Part shown: positions 1 to 8,562 of the stretch, in pieces
Position numbering within the stretch: the first letter of the stretch is position 1
How the letters are laid out: the number at the start of each line of letters is the position of its first letter
Source of the DNA: Rhodonellum psychrophilum GCM71 = DSM 17998
GTDB lineage: Bacteria; Bacteroidota; Bacteroidia; Cytophagales; Cyclobacteriaceae
Assembly (NCBI RefSeq): GCF_000381545.1
Contig: NZ_KB906680.1
Coordinates: 62,001-126,000 of the forward strand
Length of the DNA: 64,000 nucleotides
Direction of reading: 5' to 3'
Translations under genes and position numbers: made by a program
The notes under the pieces: generated by a model
The model's input: only the letters and a program-made list of their open reading frames with translations
Database searches by the model: none
Told to the model about the DNA's origin: nothing

Positions 1-1953
1 TCCAGTTGAAACCTGAATAGGATTGCTGTTGTCAATGACTTCCTGGAGCTGCCTCACTGAAGGAGCATCGGTACTTGCGCGGTAGTCCACCCGTACATTG
101 GTTTTTTCACTCCAATCGTAATTGAACACAAATCGGGGAATAAAATTCTTGAATGTCCTTTGTGTATTCTCAAAACCGGGAAACAAACGGTCACTGTTCA
201 AATTGGAAATCTCATAATCAAGTGAGGTATAAATCCTTATTTTATCCGTGTTGTAGCGATAGGCCATTCCCAATTGGTGCTGGAGATAGGTATTTTCAAA
301 TTGATTGGACAAAGTGCTGTCTATTCGAAATTGGGTGGATTCCAATTCCCTCTGGAATACCTCCTGCTTGTTTTTTCCAAGGTCATTTCCCAATTCATAT
401 TGGAACCTCAACTGGGAAAATTCACTCAAGGGTTCTGTGTATTCAATTTCGATTTGATAATTGAGACCATTGGATTTTGAAATTGAATTTTGAATCAAGC
501 TGTCCAGATTGTTGGTTTGAAAGTCCCTGTTTGTGGAAATCAAATTGGACGTGTTGTCATTTTGATTGATTCTGGTCCTGATCCCTGTGGAAAGTATTCT
601 TCCCGGCTTGTCGAATTTATACCGATAAGTAAAATCGTTGTCAAATCTAAACCCCTCATTGTTGGACTTCGTGCTGTTCTGGGTTTCGTTGATTGGCGTG
701 TTCTGGTCAAATAGATTTTGGGCCGAAAGAGTATTTACAGTTTCCCTTTTGGAAAATCTCAACCTTGGCCTCACGATTATGGCATGTTTTTCGGAAATAT
801 CATAATCCAATCTAAAATCAAGCCGATGGCTTTGGTTTATGTTTTCACTGCTACTCACCTGATTGTACAGCTGAAGGCTATCACTTGGCAGAATGTAGGT
901 TCTCGAAGAGCTGCGGGTCAAATTGTTCCGGCTATTGTTAAAGAAGTAGCTTCCGGTCAGTTTGGCTTTGCCATCATCGTATTTGTCCGTAAAATTGATC
1001 CCTAAAGCATTGGTAACCGTGATTCCCGGTCTTTCTCTGGTCATCAGGGGGTTTCCTCCCCTTCCCCCTCCGCCGGACTGCTCCCCACCTGATCCAAATG
1101 CGCCGGTCAAATCATCCGAGGAAAAATTCTGTTGGTTCACATTGTTGGTCAAACCCAACACGGTGACCCTTCTTGCCCCTTTGAAATAATTGACATTTCC
1201 CCCGACAAGGTAATTGTTGTTGGTCCCGTAGCCGCCATACATCCTTCCGAATTTACCGCCTCTTTTTTCCTTTTTGGTGATGATGTTGATGGTTTTGATC
1301 GTCTGCCCGTCATCAAAACCGGTTAAAATGGCTTGATCGGATTTCTGATCCAAGAACTCAATTCGATCGATGATTTCCACAGGAAGGTTCTGCATGGCCA
1401 TGGCCGGATTGTCCCCGAAAAAGGGCTCACCATCCACCAAAACCCTACCCACGGTCTCTCCCTGAACTTCAATGGTTCCTCCCATCATGACAACGCCAGG
1501 CATTTTTCTCACCAACTCTTCGGCATTGGCCTGTGGACGGGTTTTGAAAGCATCTGCATTGAAGGAGATGGTATCCCCTTTGACCTCTCCGGTCAGGATC
1601 TGGGCCTTCAGCTCAAAAGCATCCAAAAGTTTCCCCTCCTGCTCCAGTTCGAAAACACCCAAACTGATTCCCGCATCAGGAGTTTCGATTGTTTTTTTGA
1701 AAGTCTCAAACCCAATAAAACTAATTTCCAAGACAAAAGAAGCGCTCTTCGGTTTGTTGATGGTGAATTCCCCATTCATATTTGTAAACGTATTTTCAAG
1801 GGTTTCATCGGCAGCGTTTTTGACAAAAACGTAGGCCCCTGGAAGTGTTTCCTGCGAGGACTTGTCTATTATCTTACCCGTCAATTTGGTTTGTGCAACC
1901 AAAACACCTGGCACCATGAATAAAAAAATAAGCAATCTTTTTAAAATGAACAT
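1..1953 (-). CDS. TonB-dependent receptor-like outer-membrane beta-barrel protein, 3' end outside the window
   Basis: The minus-strand frame is open from an ATG at 1951-1953 to the window edge, 651 codons, so the C-terminus is missing. It opens with a signal peptide (MFILKRLLIF, cleavage probably after VLVA near residue 20). A carboxypeptidase-regulatory-like domain follows (about 22-105, motif LPGAYVFVK). A plug-like segment (about 120-220) contains VQGETVGRVLVDG. A barrel rich in alternating aromatic and polar residues fills the rest. This order matches the outer-membrane beta-barrel family common in Bacteroidota, which lacks the long SusC N-terminus. No SusD partner lies beside it, so a glycan role is not supported. 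The substrate is unknown. Because the frame crosses the window edge, plus-strand frames here are only shadows. Confidence 0.85.
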   Translation of the reverse strand, partial: MFILKRLLIFLFMVPGVLVAQTKLTGKIIDKSSQETLPGAYVFVKNAADETLENTFTNMNGEFTINKPKSASFVLEISFIGFETFKKTIETPDAGISLGVFELEQEGKLLDAFELKAQILTGEVKGDTISFNADAFKTRPQANAEELVRKMPGVVMMGGTIEVQGETVGRVLVDGEPFFGDNPAMAMQNLPVEIIDRIEFLDQKSDQAILTGFDDGQTIKTINIITKKEKRGGKFGRMYGGYGTNNNYLVGGNVNYFKGARRVTVLGLTNNVNQQNFSSDDLTGAFGSGGEQSGGGGRGGNPLMTRERPGITVTNALGINFTDKYDDGKAKLTGSYFFNNSRNNLTRSSSRTYILPSDSLQLYNQVSSSENINQSHRLDFRLDYDISEKHAIIVRPRLRFSKRETVNTLSAQNLFDQNTPINETQNSTKSNNEGFRFDNDFTYRYKFDKPGRILSTGIRTRINQNDNTSNLISTNRDFQTNNLDSLIQNSISKSNGLNYQIEIEYTEPLSEFSQLRFQYELGNDLGKNKQEVFQRELESTQFRIDSTLSNQFENTYLQHQLGMAYRYNTDKIRIYTSLDYEISNLNSDRLFPGFENTQRTFKNFIPRFVFNYDWSEKTNVRVDYRASTDAPSVRQLQEVIDNSNPIQVSTG

Positions 1954-2756
1954 TTTTGTTAATATGATTTGAATAGTATTTAGGAGAATTGGGAATAACC
2001 AACTGGGAACACAAAGTTATCGTAAGGTTAAAGGGAAGACAAACCGCCAGTCAAATACCAGAAACAAGCTTTCAACCAATTTGAAGCAGCGGGAAAAAAA
2101 TCATATTTTTACTCAAACTGATAAATCCCAAGCAAAAAAAAATCCTGAACCGTTCAAATAAATTCCCATCCTGCCATTGGTCGAATTTGAATCAAACAAT
2201 TCTTTATTGAAGAAAAGCGAATTGACCAACCTTCATATTTCCCCAATTGACATGTTTTTTTTAGCGTCAAAAAATCATTCCGAGAAACCGGAATTTTTTT
2301 CCATTGAACCTATCTTGTTCAATACCAATCCTATTCCAACCTAAAATTGCCTTACAATCTTCAGCTGTTTACTGTTTTTGACTTCAGCCTCTTGCACCAC
2401 TCTTTAATTCTCTTAATAGTCTGATTTTCTTCCCATTTCAACCAAATCAAAAACTTCATCCGTATTTCAGATGGAATGGACTTCCGGTAGCCATCTCCTT
2501 TCCAAAAAAACTTAAGGGAATTCCGAAAGCACCCAATCCAGGGAGGAGAAATGAAATCCCATAATAATTGTCTCTGATTTGAAGAAGAAAACCCCTGCTA
2601 AATGTTCATTTCTTCTTGCTAAATTGTGAGACTTTACGTGATGATAAAATTGGTATAATGAAACAAAAAACCCACCCATAGTAACCAGATTTCAAATCTC
2701 ATACAAGCGCATTCCATCTTTTGACTATTCCTCAATTCTTTCAAATTTAATTGTAA
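1954..2756. other. Intergenic region of about 800 bp with one dispersed-repeat copy
   Basis: This AT-rich spacer lies between the divergent outer-membrane protein and NlpE-like genes, so it must hold both promoters. I see no convincing coding frame. The only recognisable element is a copy of the dispersed intergenic repeat around 2360-2460. Confidence 0.6.
2360..2460 (+). repeat. Dispersed intergenic repeat, copy A
   Basis: The core at 2417-2442 reads TAGTCTGATTTTCTTCCC and continues into TTTCAACC. The stretch before it (TTTTTGACTT, then CTCTTAA) aligns with copy D near 32037-32070, so similarity reaches beyond the core. The downstream end (CCGTATTTCAG) is a weak version of the GCATATTCCGG end seen in other copies. 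Family unknown. Confidence 0.6.
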
Positions 2757-3233
2757 ATGAAAAAAACACATCTTGGATTATCGATGTATCTCGCAGTTCT
2801 CCTATCCTTTGGGTCCTGCCAAAAATCCGATCAAAAACATGAAGAAATGGATACAAAACCATTAACGGAAATATCAGAAGATGATTTGGTTGAATTTCAG
2901 GATGAACACAACGCACAAAACTCTTTGGATTTCATGGGTGTATACAAAGGGATTCTCCCATGTGCCGATTGTGAAGGAATCGAAATTCTCTTGGAATTGG
3001 AATCTGGGAATTCCTATACCAAGAAAGTCATTTACCATGGTAAAACAGATCAGAAAACCCAGGAAAGCAGTGGTGTTTTTTCATGGAATGAAGCTGGAAA
3101 CACCATTACCTTAGTAGGTGAAGCATTGCCCAATCAATATTTCGTCGGCGAAAATTACCTTCTCCATCTGGATATGGAAGGCAACAGAATCACTGGGGAT
3201 CTTGCAGCGAAATATCGATTGACCAAAAATTAA
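2757..3233 (+). CDS. NlpE-like copper-resistance/envelope-stress lipoprotein
   Basis: This 158-residue lipoprotein has the lipobox LSFGSC near residue 21. An acidic linker leads to an NlpE N-terminal-type domain from about residue 60 (GVYKGILPCADCEGIE), including the CxxC motif typical of that family, followed by a short beta-barrel pattern with GVFSWNEAG. In Enterobacteria NlpE signals surface and copper stress through Cpx. In Bacteroidota the single-domain version is common and its role is not established. It is monocistronic: the next gene converges on it and a strong bidirectional terminator lies between. The start ATG overlaps TGTAAATG without a clear Shine-Dalgarno, as is normal here. 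Confidence 0.85.
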   Translation: MKKTHLGLSMYLAVLLSFGSCQKSDQKHEEMDTKPLTEISEDDLVEFQDEHNAQNSLDFMGVYKGILPCADCEGIEILLELESGNSYTKKVIYHGKTDQKTQESSGVFSWNEAGNTITLVGEALPNQYFVGENYLLHLDMEGNRITGDLAAKYRLTKN

Positions 3234-3549
3234 TCGGGGAAGAAAATTGGTGGGAGAGTCCGCATTTCTGCGTGTTGGAGTACAAACTTGCTATTGGATG
3301 CAAATCCTTGCGTAATCAATTCAAATGTAGCATGTCCATTCCAATATGAATAGATTGGTTTAGGGAGCGGAATGCGGGAGTTAATGCCGGGCGGTGGCTA
3401 CATTTCTTAGTGTTTTCTAGAAACTAAATTTCCAATAGAATAAAAAAAAGGAAAGCCGAAAGCCACATGTGGCTTTCGGCTTTCCTTTTTTATGAATTTC
3501 CTTCTTATTTAAAGTCCCCGGTTTTGAGCCAGAGAAGAAGAAGAGTAAA
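3234..3549. other. Convergent intergenic region holding a terminator
   Basis: This spacer separates the stop codons of two convergent genes. Apart from the palindromic terminator at 3444-3491 I find nothing assignable. The 3260-3410 part has short GC-rich words (TCCGCATTTCTGCG, GGGAGCGGAATGCGGGAG) but no clear structure or frame. Confidence 0.55.
3444..3491. terminator. Perfect 48-bp palindrome, bidirectional terminator
   Basis: The sequence is an exact inverted repeat centred at 3467/3468 (arm AGGAAAGCCGAAAGCCACA) with A-runs on the left and T-runs on the right. RNA from either strand would form a long GC-containing hairpin followed by U residues. It lies between convergent genes and can end both transcripts. 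Confidence 0.9.
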
Positions 3550-4620
3550 TCAAATGATTTTATTGATCATCTGGATGACTCTCAATATTTCTTTGTCCAA
3601 ATGTTTGTCCTCATCTGCGTATCTGGCTTTGGATGAGATATTCCCTTTCATACTGACGTAGTTGTACATTTTGTTATCCGTCGGTGAAAAGGTGATGGTA
3701 AAGTTGTTTGGAGACTCAATCCTAAGAATATTGGCTGTATTGTTGGTGAATTCGTGCTTTTTCTGTGTCAATAAATTGACAGATTTCCCTTTCAAATAGT
3801 CAATGATCCTGCTGATTGGAAATCTTTCCTCCAAGATCTTTGGGGTTTTTCTCCCAATGTCCATGATGGCAAGAAGATGTGCTTTTTGACTTGCAGAATA
3901 ATAATCTACGGAAATAGTTTTTTCTTTATAAAATCCATATTCTGAATAGAGATCAACAAGCAATTCAAGAAGGGTCTCCCCTTTTTCCCTTTGGGAAGTT
4001 TCAAGCAGAATCAGGCTTTTAACGATCTCTTCCAAATCCTTTTCGCTATGAAAGACTTCCTGATCCACATTAAATGCAACCAAAACCTCATCATTCAAGT
4101 CGGATTGTACCTTTTTGATTTCGTCACGGAATTTTCCGATCGGAATGACAAGGTTATGACATTCATTTTTGGAAAGCATCACCATTTGCTCGATCATATC
4201 GGACACATGGATGGATTTCAAACAAACCAATTTCCCTTTTTCGGCAGCAGCCAACCAACCCGAAAGCAGAATGGCAGCCACTTGATGCGCATTCATGATG
4301 GTAAAACTATCTGAATCAGCTTTTTTGATGGCGAGTCCGATCTTCTGCTGAAGCTCATCTACACCGATAATCACGTTGAAATTACCCTCTTTGGCTAGGT
4401 CAATGGCCGGCTTTAGATACTTGAAAATAAAAGGGGCATCTTCATCTCGGCTTTCATCATCGAGAGGAAAAAATTCGAACTCATTGACACCATCTTTCAA
4501 TTTTTCCGCAAAAGACCTGGAACTTTCAGGTCCTGTGATCAAAATGCGCAGTGTGGTATCTCTAATTTCGGTTTCTTCGACTTCCATATTGGCCTGAACT
4601 TCAAGGGTTGTATTTTGCAT
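3550..4620 (-). CDS. Degenerate phosphohexomutase-like protein lacking catalytic motifs
   Basis: This 356-residue protein aligns by eye with domains 2 to 4 of the alpha-D-phosphohexomutase family (phosphoglucomutase/phosphomannomutase). Residues 62-100 match the stretch around the metal loop, but the DPDADR loop is replaced by GVDELQQKIG (86-95). Residues 106-130 resemble the LTGNQTGALL helix. Residues 213-240 (KGETLLELLVDLYSEYGFY) match the conserved domain 3 motif. The C-terminus has FTITFSPTDNKMYNYVS (307-323) where active enzymes carry the phosphate-binding RPSGTEPK. Domain 1 with the phosphoserine loop is absent. The gene is intact, with no frameshift, so it looks like a maintained pseudoenzyme and not decay. 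There is no signal peptide, so it is cytoplasmic. The family call rests on pattern recognition; the function is unknown. Confidence 0.6.
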   Translation of the reverse strand: MQNTTLEVQANMEVEETEIRDTTLRILITGPESSRSFAEKLKDGVNEFEFFPLDDESRDEDAPFIFKYLKPAIDLAKEGNFNVIIGVDELQQKIGLAIKKADSDSFTIMNAHQVAAILLSGWLAAAEKGKLVCLKSIHVSDMIEQMVMLSKNECHNLVIPIGKFRDEIKKVQSDLNDEVLVAFNVDQEVFHSEKDLEEIVKSLILLETSQREKGETLLELLVDLYSEYGFYKEKTISVDYYSASQKAHLLAIMDIGRKTPKILEERFPISRIIDYLKGKSVNLLTQKKHEFTNNTANILRIESPNNFTITFSPTDNKMYNYVSMKGNISSKARYADEDKHLDKEILRVIQMINKII

Positions 4621-5331
4621 GATTATTTTTGAAATATTATACTTCGCGTTTTAGGTGTTTTTAAAGCATTCCAAAGGATTAAAATTGGGTACTTTTTTCA
4701 TTTCACTTTGGCTGGAATTTAACTTGGGGGATACAAATATAGGCATTGTCCAACTTTCTATTCCATTTAAAGTCATTTTTACTTTTATAAAGCAATGTTT
4801 CCCATTCAAAATGCTCAAGAATCAATTTCCTGACAACCATATTTTCTATGGATGTTCACCCAATGGTCCCCACGAAAATCTGTAGGTTATGGTGATAGGG
4901 CAATTAAAATTATGAATTTTATCGAATGCTTAAGATTTTTACAATTCATACCAATTGGTTCTTTTAAGTCAAATTTTATTTATAATTGACTCAATTTATA
5001 AGATTTTCACGATTGGGTCCCTACCTGAATCCTCTGAGGCAGCTCTCCTTAAAAAAAACAGACAAAGCCCTGCTTTGACCACTTATAGAATTTATTTGGG
5101 GAATTTTTGAAGGTTCCCGGGAGAGCAAAAAAATAAATCTGATTTACAGATTCTTTATTAATCGTATTTAGAAACAACCGATATACAATTTTAACTTATT
5201 ATCCTGAAAATTACAAGTTTACAAGCATATTCAGGCCTTTGTCTTTCATGAATCATGCGCGGGAATTTGAGGAAAAACAATAGGTTCCTTTGCTATTGCT
5301 GAAATGAAGTGTGTTTTCGGAATTAAGTTTT

Positions 5332-5380
5332 GGAAGACGGGAGTCAGGAGACGGGAGACCGGAAACGGGAGGCGGTAGAA
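5332..5380 (+). repeat. Short degenerate tandem repeat of a GACGGGAG unit
   Basis: Three to four imperfect units of about 13-15 bases stand next to each other (GGAAGACGGGAGTCA, GGAGACGGGAGACC, GGAAACGGGAGGC). The G-rich purine strand contrasts with its AT-rich surroundings. No function can be assigned. Confidence 0.6.
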
Positions 5381-5574
5381 ATCTTGAATTCTGGGTTTTT
5401 AGCGTTTTTCAACTGGCCCATCGGTGTGTGGGTACGGTAGCGTGTTTACATGAAAAATAATTATGGACAGCAAAATCAAAAAATCACGCGCAACATAAAG
5501 TCTATTTTCAGGGTTGAATACGCTTGGATTCCCGTTTCGTCATTCAAAAAATCAACCGGAATAGAAGTATATAA

Positions 5575-5611
5575 AAAATCGGAACCAGCGCTTTCGTCCG
5601 GTCCCGATTTT
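5575..5611 (-). terminator. Terminator of the ferritin-like operon
   Basis: On the minus strand AAAATCGGGACCGG and CTGGTTCCGATTTT form a 14-bp stem with two G-U pairs and a 9-base loop, followed by U residues. It lies 35 bp after the stop of the ferritin-like gene ending at 5646. Confidence 0.8.
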
Positions 5612-5645
5612 AAGATGCCTCCATCTCAACCAGTATCTTTCTTGA

Positions 5646-6446
5646 TTAGGCTGCGATAAAAAGACCGGCAATGGTCAAAACCTCTTCCTTGGTCAAGGGT
5701 TCATCAAATGATTCGGTAATGCCATCGGATCCAATGGTGGTAACAGTGGTCACATTCACTCCGCCTTGCATCAAGTTGTTTTCTCCGTTATAAACTGCTT
5801 GGGTAGCCTCAGGCATTCCTGCTCCTCTTTCGTTTTGGGTTATCCAACCTTTCAAGCCACGAAGCCTGCGTACCTCAGAGGCATGTCTTGCTTCCACAGA
5901 ATGGATTTGCAAAGCTGCCGTCAGCAAGGCTTTATTGGACATCAAATTGGCCGCTTGGCCTTTGTAAGCCCTAACGCCCGTGTCTTCAAAAGCCTGAGCC
6001 AAAGCAAGAAACTGCTCATAATTCCCAAAAGGATTGAAAGCACCTCCAACAGTGAAATCAAATGTGGGTTTTGAAACCGGAGTTCCACCGCTAGCGGTGA
6101 TGCCTGCGATCAAAAATGCAACGTGATCCACTTCGTGTTTCTCTATTAGTTCAAAGATCGCACGGTCCTTTCCAGCTGGAATCAAACCACTTGCCGCTAG
6201 GCCTTTGGTGTAATATTCCGCTTCAAGATATTCAAGGGTCAAGGCAAAATTTAAAACATCAAGAGGTTCCATGGTGGCCGCATATGCTTTGTTACCCGCT
6301 ACGGAGGCGAATCCAACTGGAATAGCAGCCATAGCTACTTTTTTGCCAAATGAACCCAATTTAGCGAATGCATTTCTTCTTGAGGTGAAAGTATCCAAGG
6401 TTTCAGGCTTGATACTGTACATTTCCAATAATTGAAAAATTTTCAT
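5646..6446 (-). CDS. Tat-exported ferritin-like domain protein
   Basis: This 266-residue protein has a twin-arginine signal (TSRRNAFAKLG at about 22-32), then a hydrophobic stretch to AYAATM near residue 58. The mature part is a four-helix ferritin-like domain with paired metal-ligand motifs: LEYLEAEYY, EKHEVDH and SVEARHA. This is the Ferritin_2 pattern of di-iron helical bundles. Export through Tat suggests it folds with its metal before reaching the periplasm or surface. The enzymatic activity of this family is not established. It follows a paralogue with only an 18-bp gap, so the two are probably cotranscribed and may form a heteromer. The terminator at 5575-5611 closes the unit. Confidence 0.8.
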   Translation of the reverse strand: MKIFQLLEMYSIKPETLDTFTSRRNAFAKLGSFGKKVAMAAIPVGFASVAGNKAYAATMEPLDVLNFALTLEYLEAEYYTKGLAASGLIPAGKDRAIFELIEKHEVDHVAFLIAGITASGGTPVSKPTFDFTVGGAFNPFGNYEQFLALAQAFEDTGVRAYKGQAANLMSNKALLTAALQIHSVEARHASEVRRLRGLKGWITQNERGAGMPEATQAVYNGENNLMQGGVNVTTVTTIGSDGITESFDEPLTKEEVLTIAGLFIAA

Positions 6447-6464
6447 AATCTTTTCGGCTAAATT

Positions 6465-7175
6465 TTAGGATGTTGGCAATTGAGATGCATTGATTTTATT
6501 GAGAATGAAGGTTGAAGCAGCATTCAAAACCATTGCTGGTTCAAAAGCCCTATCCAAACCATTGGCGTCGATGACGTCATTCCCTGCAAAGGATTTTGGA
6601 TCACTGTCCAAAATGCTCCTGATGGCTGCCGCATGACGGGCTTCCACCGAGACGATTTTACCGGCGATCAAAAGAAAATCGGGATTTTGCAATAATTTTC
6701 CTGCACCATTGTAAGCTGCAACCCCCAAATCTTCAAAAACCTTGGCTGTTGCCAAAACACTTTCCCTGTTGTTAAAATTGACAGAGCTAAAATCGAATGT
6801 CAATTCCCCAATGGCATTGCTGCCCAGAGCCGCTTTCAGAAAATCGCGATGCGCAACTTCATGGTTTCGTAGATCTTCCATCATGGTTCTTTCCACATCG
6901 GAAATGTTTCTATACAAGTTGGTGACCACATTGATATAGAACGCAGCCTCAAGTTGTTCGAGAACATAGGCATAATTCAATACCCCTACATCGCCAGAAC
7001 CAAGATTTACAACTCCGTCCAAATCCGGAACCATGTTTTCATTGTCCTCGCATCCCATCAAAAGAATTCCTGCGGTCGCAATACCCGCACCACTGTATTT
7101 AAGGAAGTTCCTTCGAGAACCCTTGTTTTGGAATACCGACTTGGTATCCTCTTTCACTTGATTTGTTTTAGACAT
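6465..7175 (-). CDS. Tat-exported ferritin-like lipoprotein, paralogue of the next gene
   Basis: This 236-residue protein begins with SRRNFLKYSGAG (about 21-32), a good twin-arginine motif, followed by a hydrophobic stretch ending in LLMGCED, a lipobox-like cysteine near residue 42. The ferritin-like helices carry LEQLEAAFY, RNHEVAHRDF and SVEARHAAAIR, the same spacing of Glu and His ligands as in the downstream paralogue. It is the first gene of the pair. Its 5' region (7176-7380) presumably holds the operon promoter and, further up, a copy of the dispersed repeat in the same orientation as the gene. Function beyond metal binding is not known. Confidence 0.8.
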   Translation of the reverse strand: MSKTNQVKEDTKSVFQNKGSRRNFLKYSGAGIATAGILLMGCEDNENMVPDLDGVVNLGSGDVGVLNYAYVLEQLEAAFYINVVTNLYRNISDVERTMMEDLRNHEVAHRDFLKAALGSNAIGELTFDFSSVNFNNRESVLATAKVFEDLGVAAYNGAGKLLQNPDFLLIAGKIVSVEARHAAAIRSILDSDPKSFAGNDVIDANGLDRAFEPAMVLNAASTFILNKINASQLPTS

Positions 7176-7994
7176 AATAATTTGTGATTCAATGATGAAT
7201 AAAAAGGTGAAAAATGGATTTACTTTATTTTCTTCACTGGAATTCCTTTTGGGAATGGCCGCAACAAAAAAGACACTGTAAAAACATTTCGATTCAATTA
7301 CGAAGTCTGATCACGGATTGGATTACTTAGGAGTCAAATTCCTTTGAAATCCATTTGAAAAGTATTCGGGAAATTAAAACCGGAATATGCAATGCGTTTC
7401 TAATTTTGTTGAAACTGCAAAAAAATCAGACCATTTGGAGAAGTGCGCCTATTGCCAAAGGATGAAGTCAATAATTGTAGAAAAGACCCATTATTGATCC
7501 TTTCCAAGTTGGATTAAATTTGGCCATACACCACAGGGGGTTTTTAAAAAAAGTAAGCTCCTACCCCTTAAAATGGCGTTCTAAACCCTATAAAAACCTA
7601 AATCCAGCAGTGACAACCAGTGGAAACAGTAGGAATGGTTTCATTCGAAAACAGAATTCACCAATTCAACTATTTTTACATTATACTAATTTTAATTATT
7701 CTTTATTGGTGTTTATTGTGTATTTTTAAATTATAATTTTAAATTTTATCATTTATAACATCGTGAATTTTTACTGATTTGAATTCATTGAAGTTGTATT
7801 GGAATGGTGGGGATGATACTCCAAAAAAACAAAAGTTTTTTTTGGAGCGCTTACAGCCAAAAAATAAGGACTTTTCTCAAATTTGAATTTGAGCCAATGG
7901 GCATCCCTAATCTTCTTTTACAAATTCAATTCACACATCAAGGACTCTCGAATAAAGGAGCAGCAAACATTTACAGCCAATTGATTTTTTGGGG
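7176..7994. other. Divergent intergenic region of about 820 bp
   Basis: It separates the minus-strand ferritin-like pair from the plus-strand lipoprotein genes. It carries repeat copy E (7379-7446) and a strongly AT-rich tract at 7670-7770. The short frame 7520-7729 has no domain and is probably chance. Confidence 0.5.
7379..7446 (-). repeat. Dispersed intergenic repeat, copy E (minus orientation)
   Basis: Read on the minus strand it gives CTCCAAATGGTCTGATTTTT, then TTGCAGTTTCAAC, and after a 12-base spacer CATTGCATATTCCGG. Both ends of the repeat are thus present and match copy B closely. It lies about 200 bp upstream of the ferritin-like operon. Confidence 0.75.
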
Positions 7995-8546
7995 ATGAAA
8001 AACTGGGTTTTATTGATCGCTATTTGCATTCAATTCAGTTGCGCTACAGCAGCAAAGATTACGGTTTTGCCTACGGATAAGTTGGGTTTTGATCTTGATG
8101 CCTATCAGACATTTGGTTTTTATGGACTGGATGTGAAAGGAGACACCAGCAACCAATTCCAAAGAAACGTCCACCTCTTGAAAACAGCCATCATCCAGCA
8201 AATGGAAAACAGGGGATTGAGGGAAAGCCCTGATCCTAAATTGAAAATCAATATCGGCATACGCGTGGAAGAGAAAATACAAACCCGACAAACCGGCCTA
8301 ATGACAGATCCGGGGACTTTCAATTACATCGGACAGCGTCGGTACACTTGGAAAACCGAAATCGTGGAAGTGGGCCGATACAAAAAGGGCAGCATTAGGC
8401 TGGATTTTGTAGATGCCAAACAAAACCAAGTTGTTTGGATGGGCATTTCCGAGAAAATTATCCCAAACAAAGAAAAAAAAATCCCCTCCGAAATTTTAAA
8501 AATAGTCGATGCCTTTTTTACCAAAATCAATGGAACAAGCAAATAA
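7995..8546 (+). CDS. DUF4136-type lipoprotein
   Basis: A 183-residue protein if started at the ATG at 7995; a TTG two codons earlier is possible but less likely. The N-terminus has a signal with lipobox IQFSC. The mature part follows the DUF4136 pattern: a YQTFGFYG strand, an amphipathic segment where two chains of IIQQMENRGL precede the weakly conserved LKINIGIRVEEK, and a closing KKGSIRLDFVDAKQNQVVWMG. DUF4136 proteins are small envelope lipoproteins of unknown role. The next lipoprotein gene starts 16 bp downstream, so the two form an operon. Their final strands are alike (DLVW/QVVW), so they may be distant relatives. Confidence 0.75.
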   Translation: MKNWVLLIAICIQFSCATAAKITVLPTDKLGFDLDAYQTFGFYGLDVKGDTSNQFQRNVHLLKTAIIQQMENRGLRESPDPKLKINIGIRVEEKIQTRQTGLMTDPGTFNYIGQRRYTWKTEIVEVGRYKKGSIRLDFVDAKQNQVVWMGISEKIIPNKEKKIPSEILKIVDAFFTKINGTSK

Positions 8547-8562
8547 ACCAAAATCCAATCCC

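Larger units (their letters stand above)
4621..5645. other. Intergenic region of about 1 kb
   Basis: This long AT-rich stretch lies upstream of the phosphohexomutase-like gene and downstream of the ferritin-like pair. It contains a small degenerate GGGAG-type tandem repeat (5332-5380) and a terminator (5575-5611). Short plus-strand frames such as 4655-4885 and 5450-5659 have no recognisable domain, and the second runs into the terminator, so I do not call them genes. Confidence 0.55.

Noticed and set aside
153-1923. Several plus-strand open frames up to 196 codons
   Set aside because: They are antisense shadows of the outer-membrane barrel gene on the minus strand, whose frame is open to the window edge and has a signal peptide and domain motifs.
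5332-5380. Possible CRISPR-like array
   Set aside because: Units are only 13-15 bases, without spacers, and no cas genes are in the window.
5450-5659. Plus-strand frame of 69 codons
   Set aside because: It runs through the terminator of the ferritin-like operon and into the next gene and has no domain, signal or composition of a coding sequence.
7520-7729. Plus-strand frame of 69 codons in the divergent spacer
   Set aside because: Extremely AT-rich end, no recognisable motif and located in a likely promoter region.
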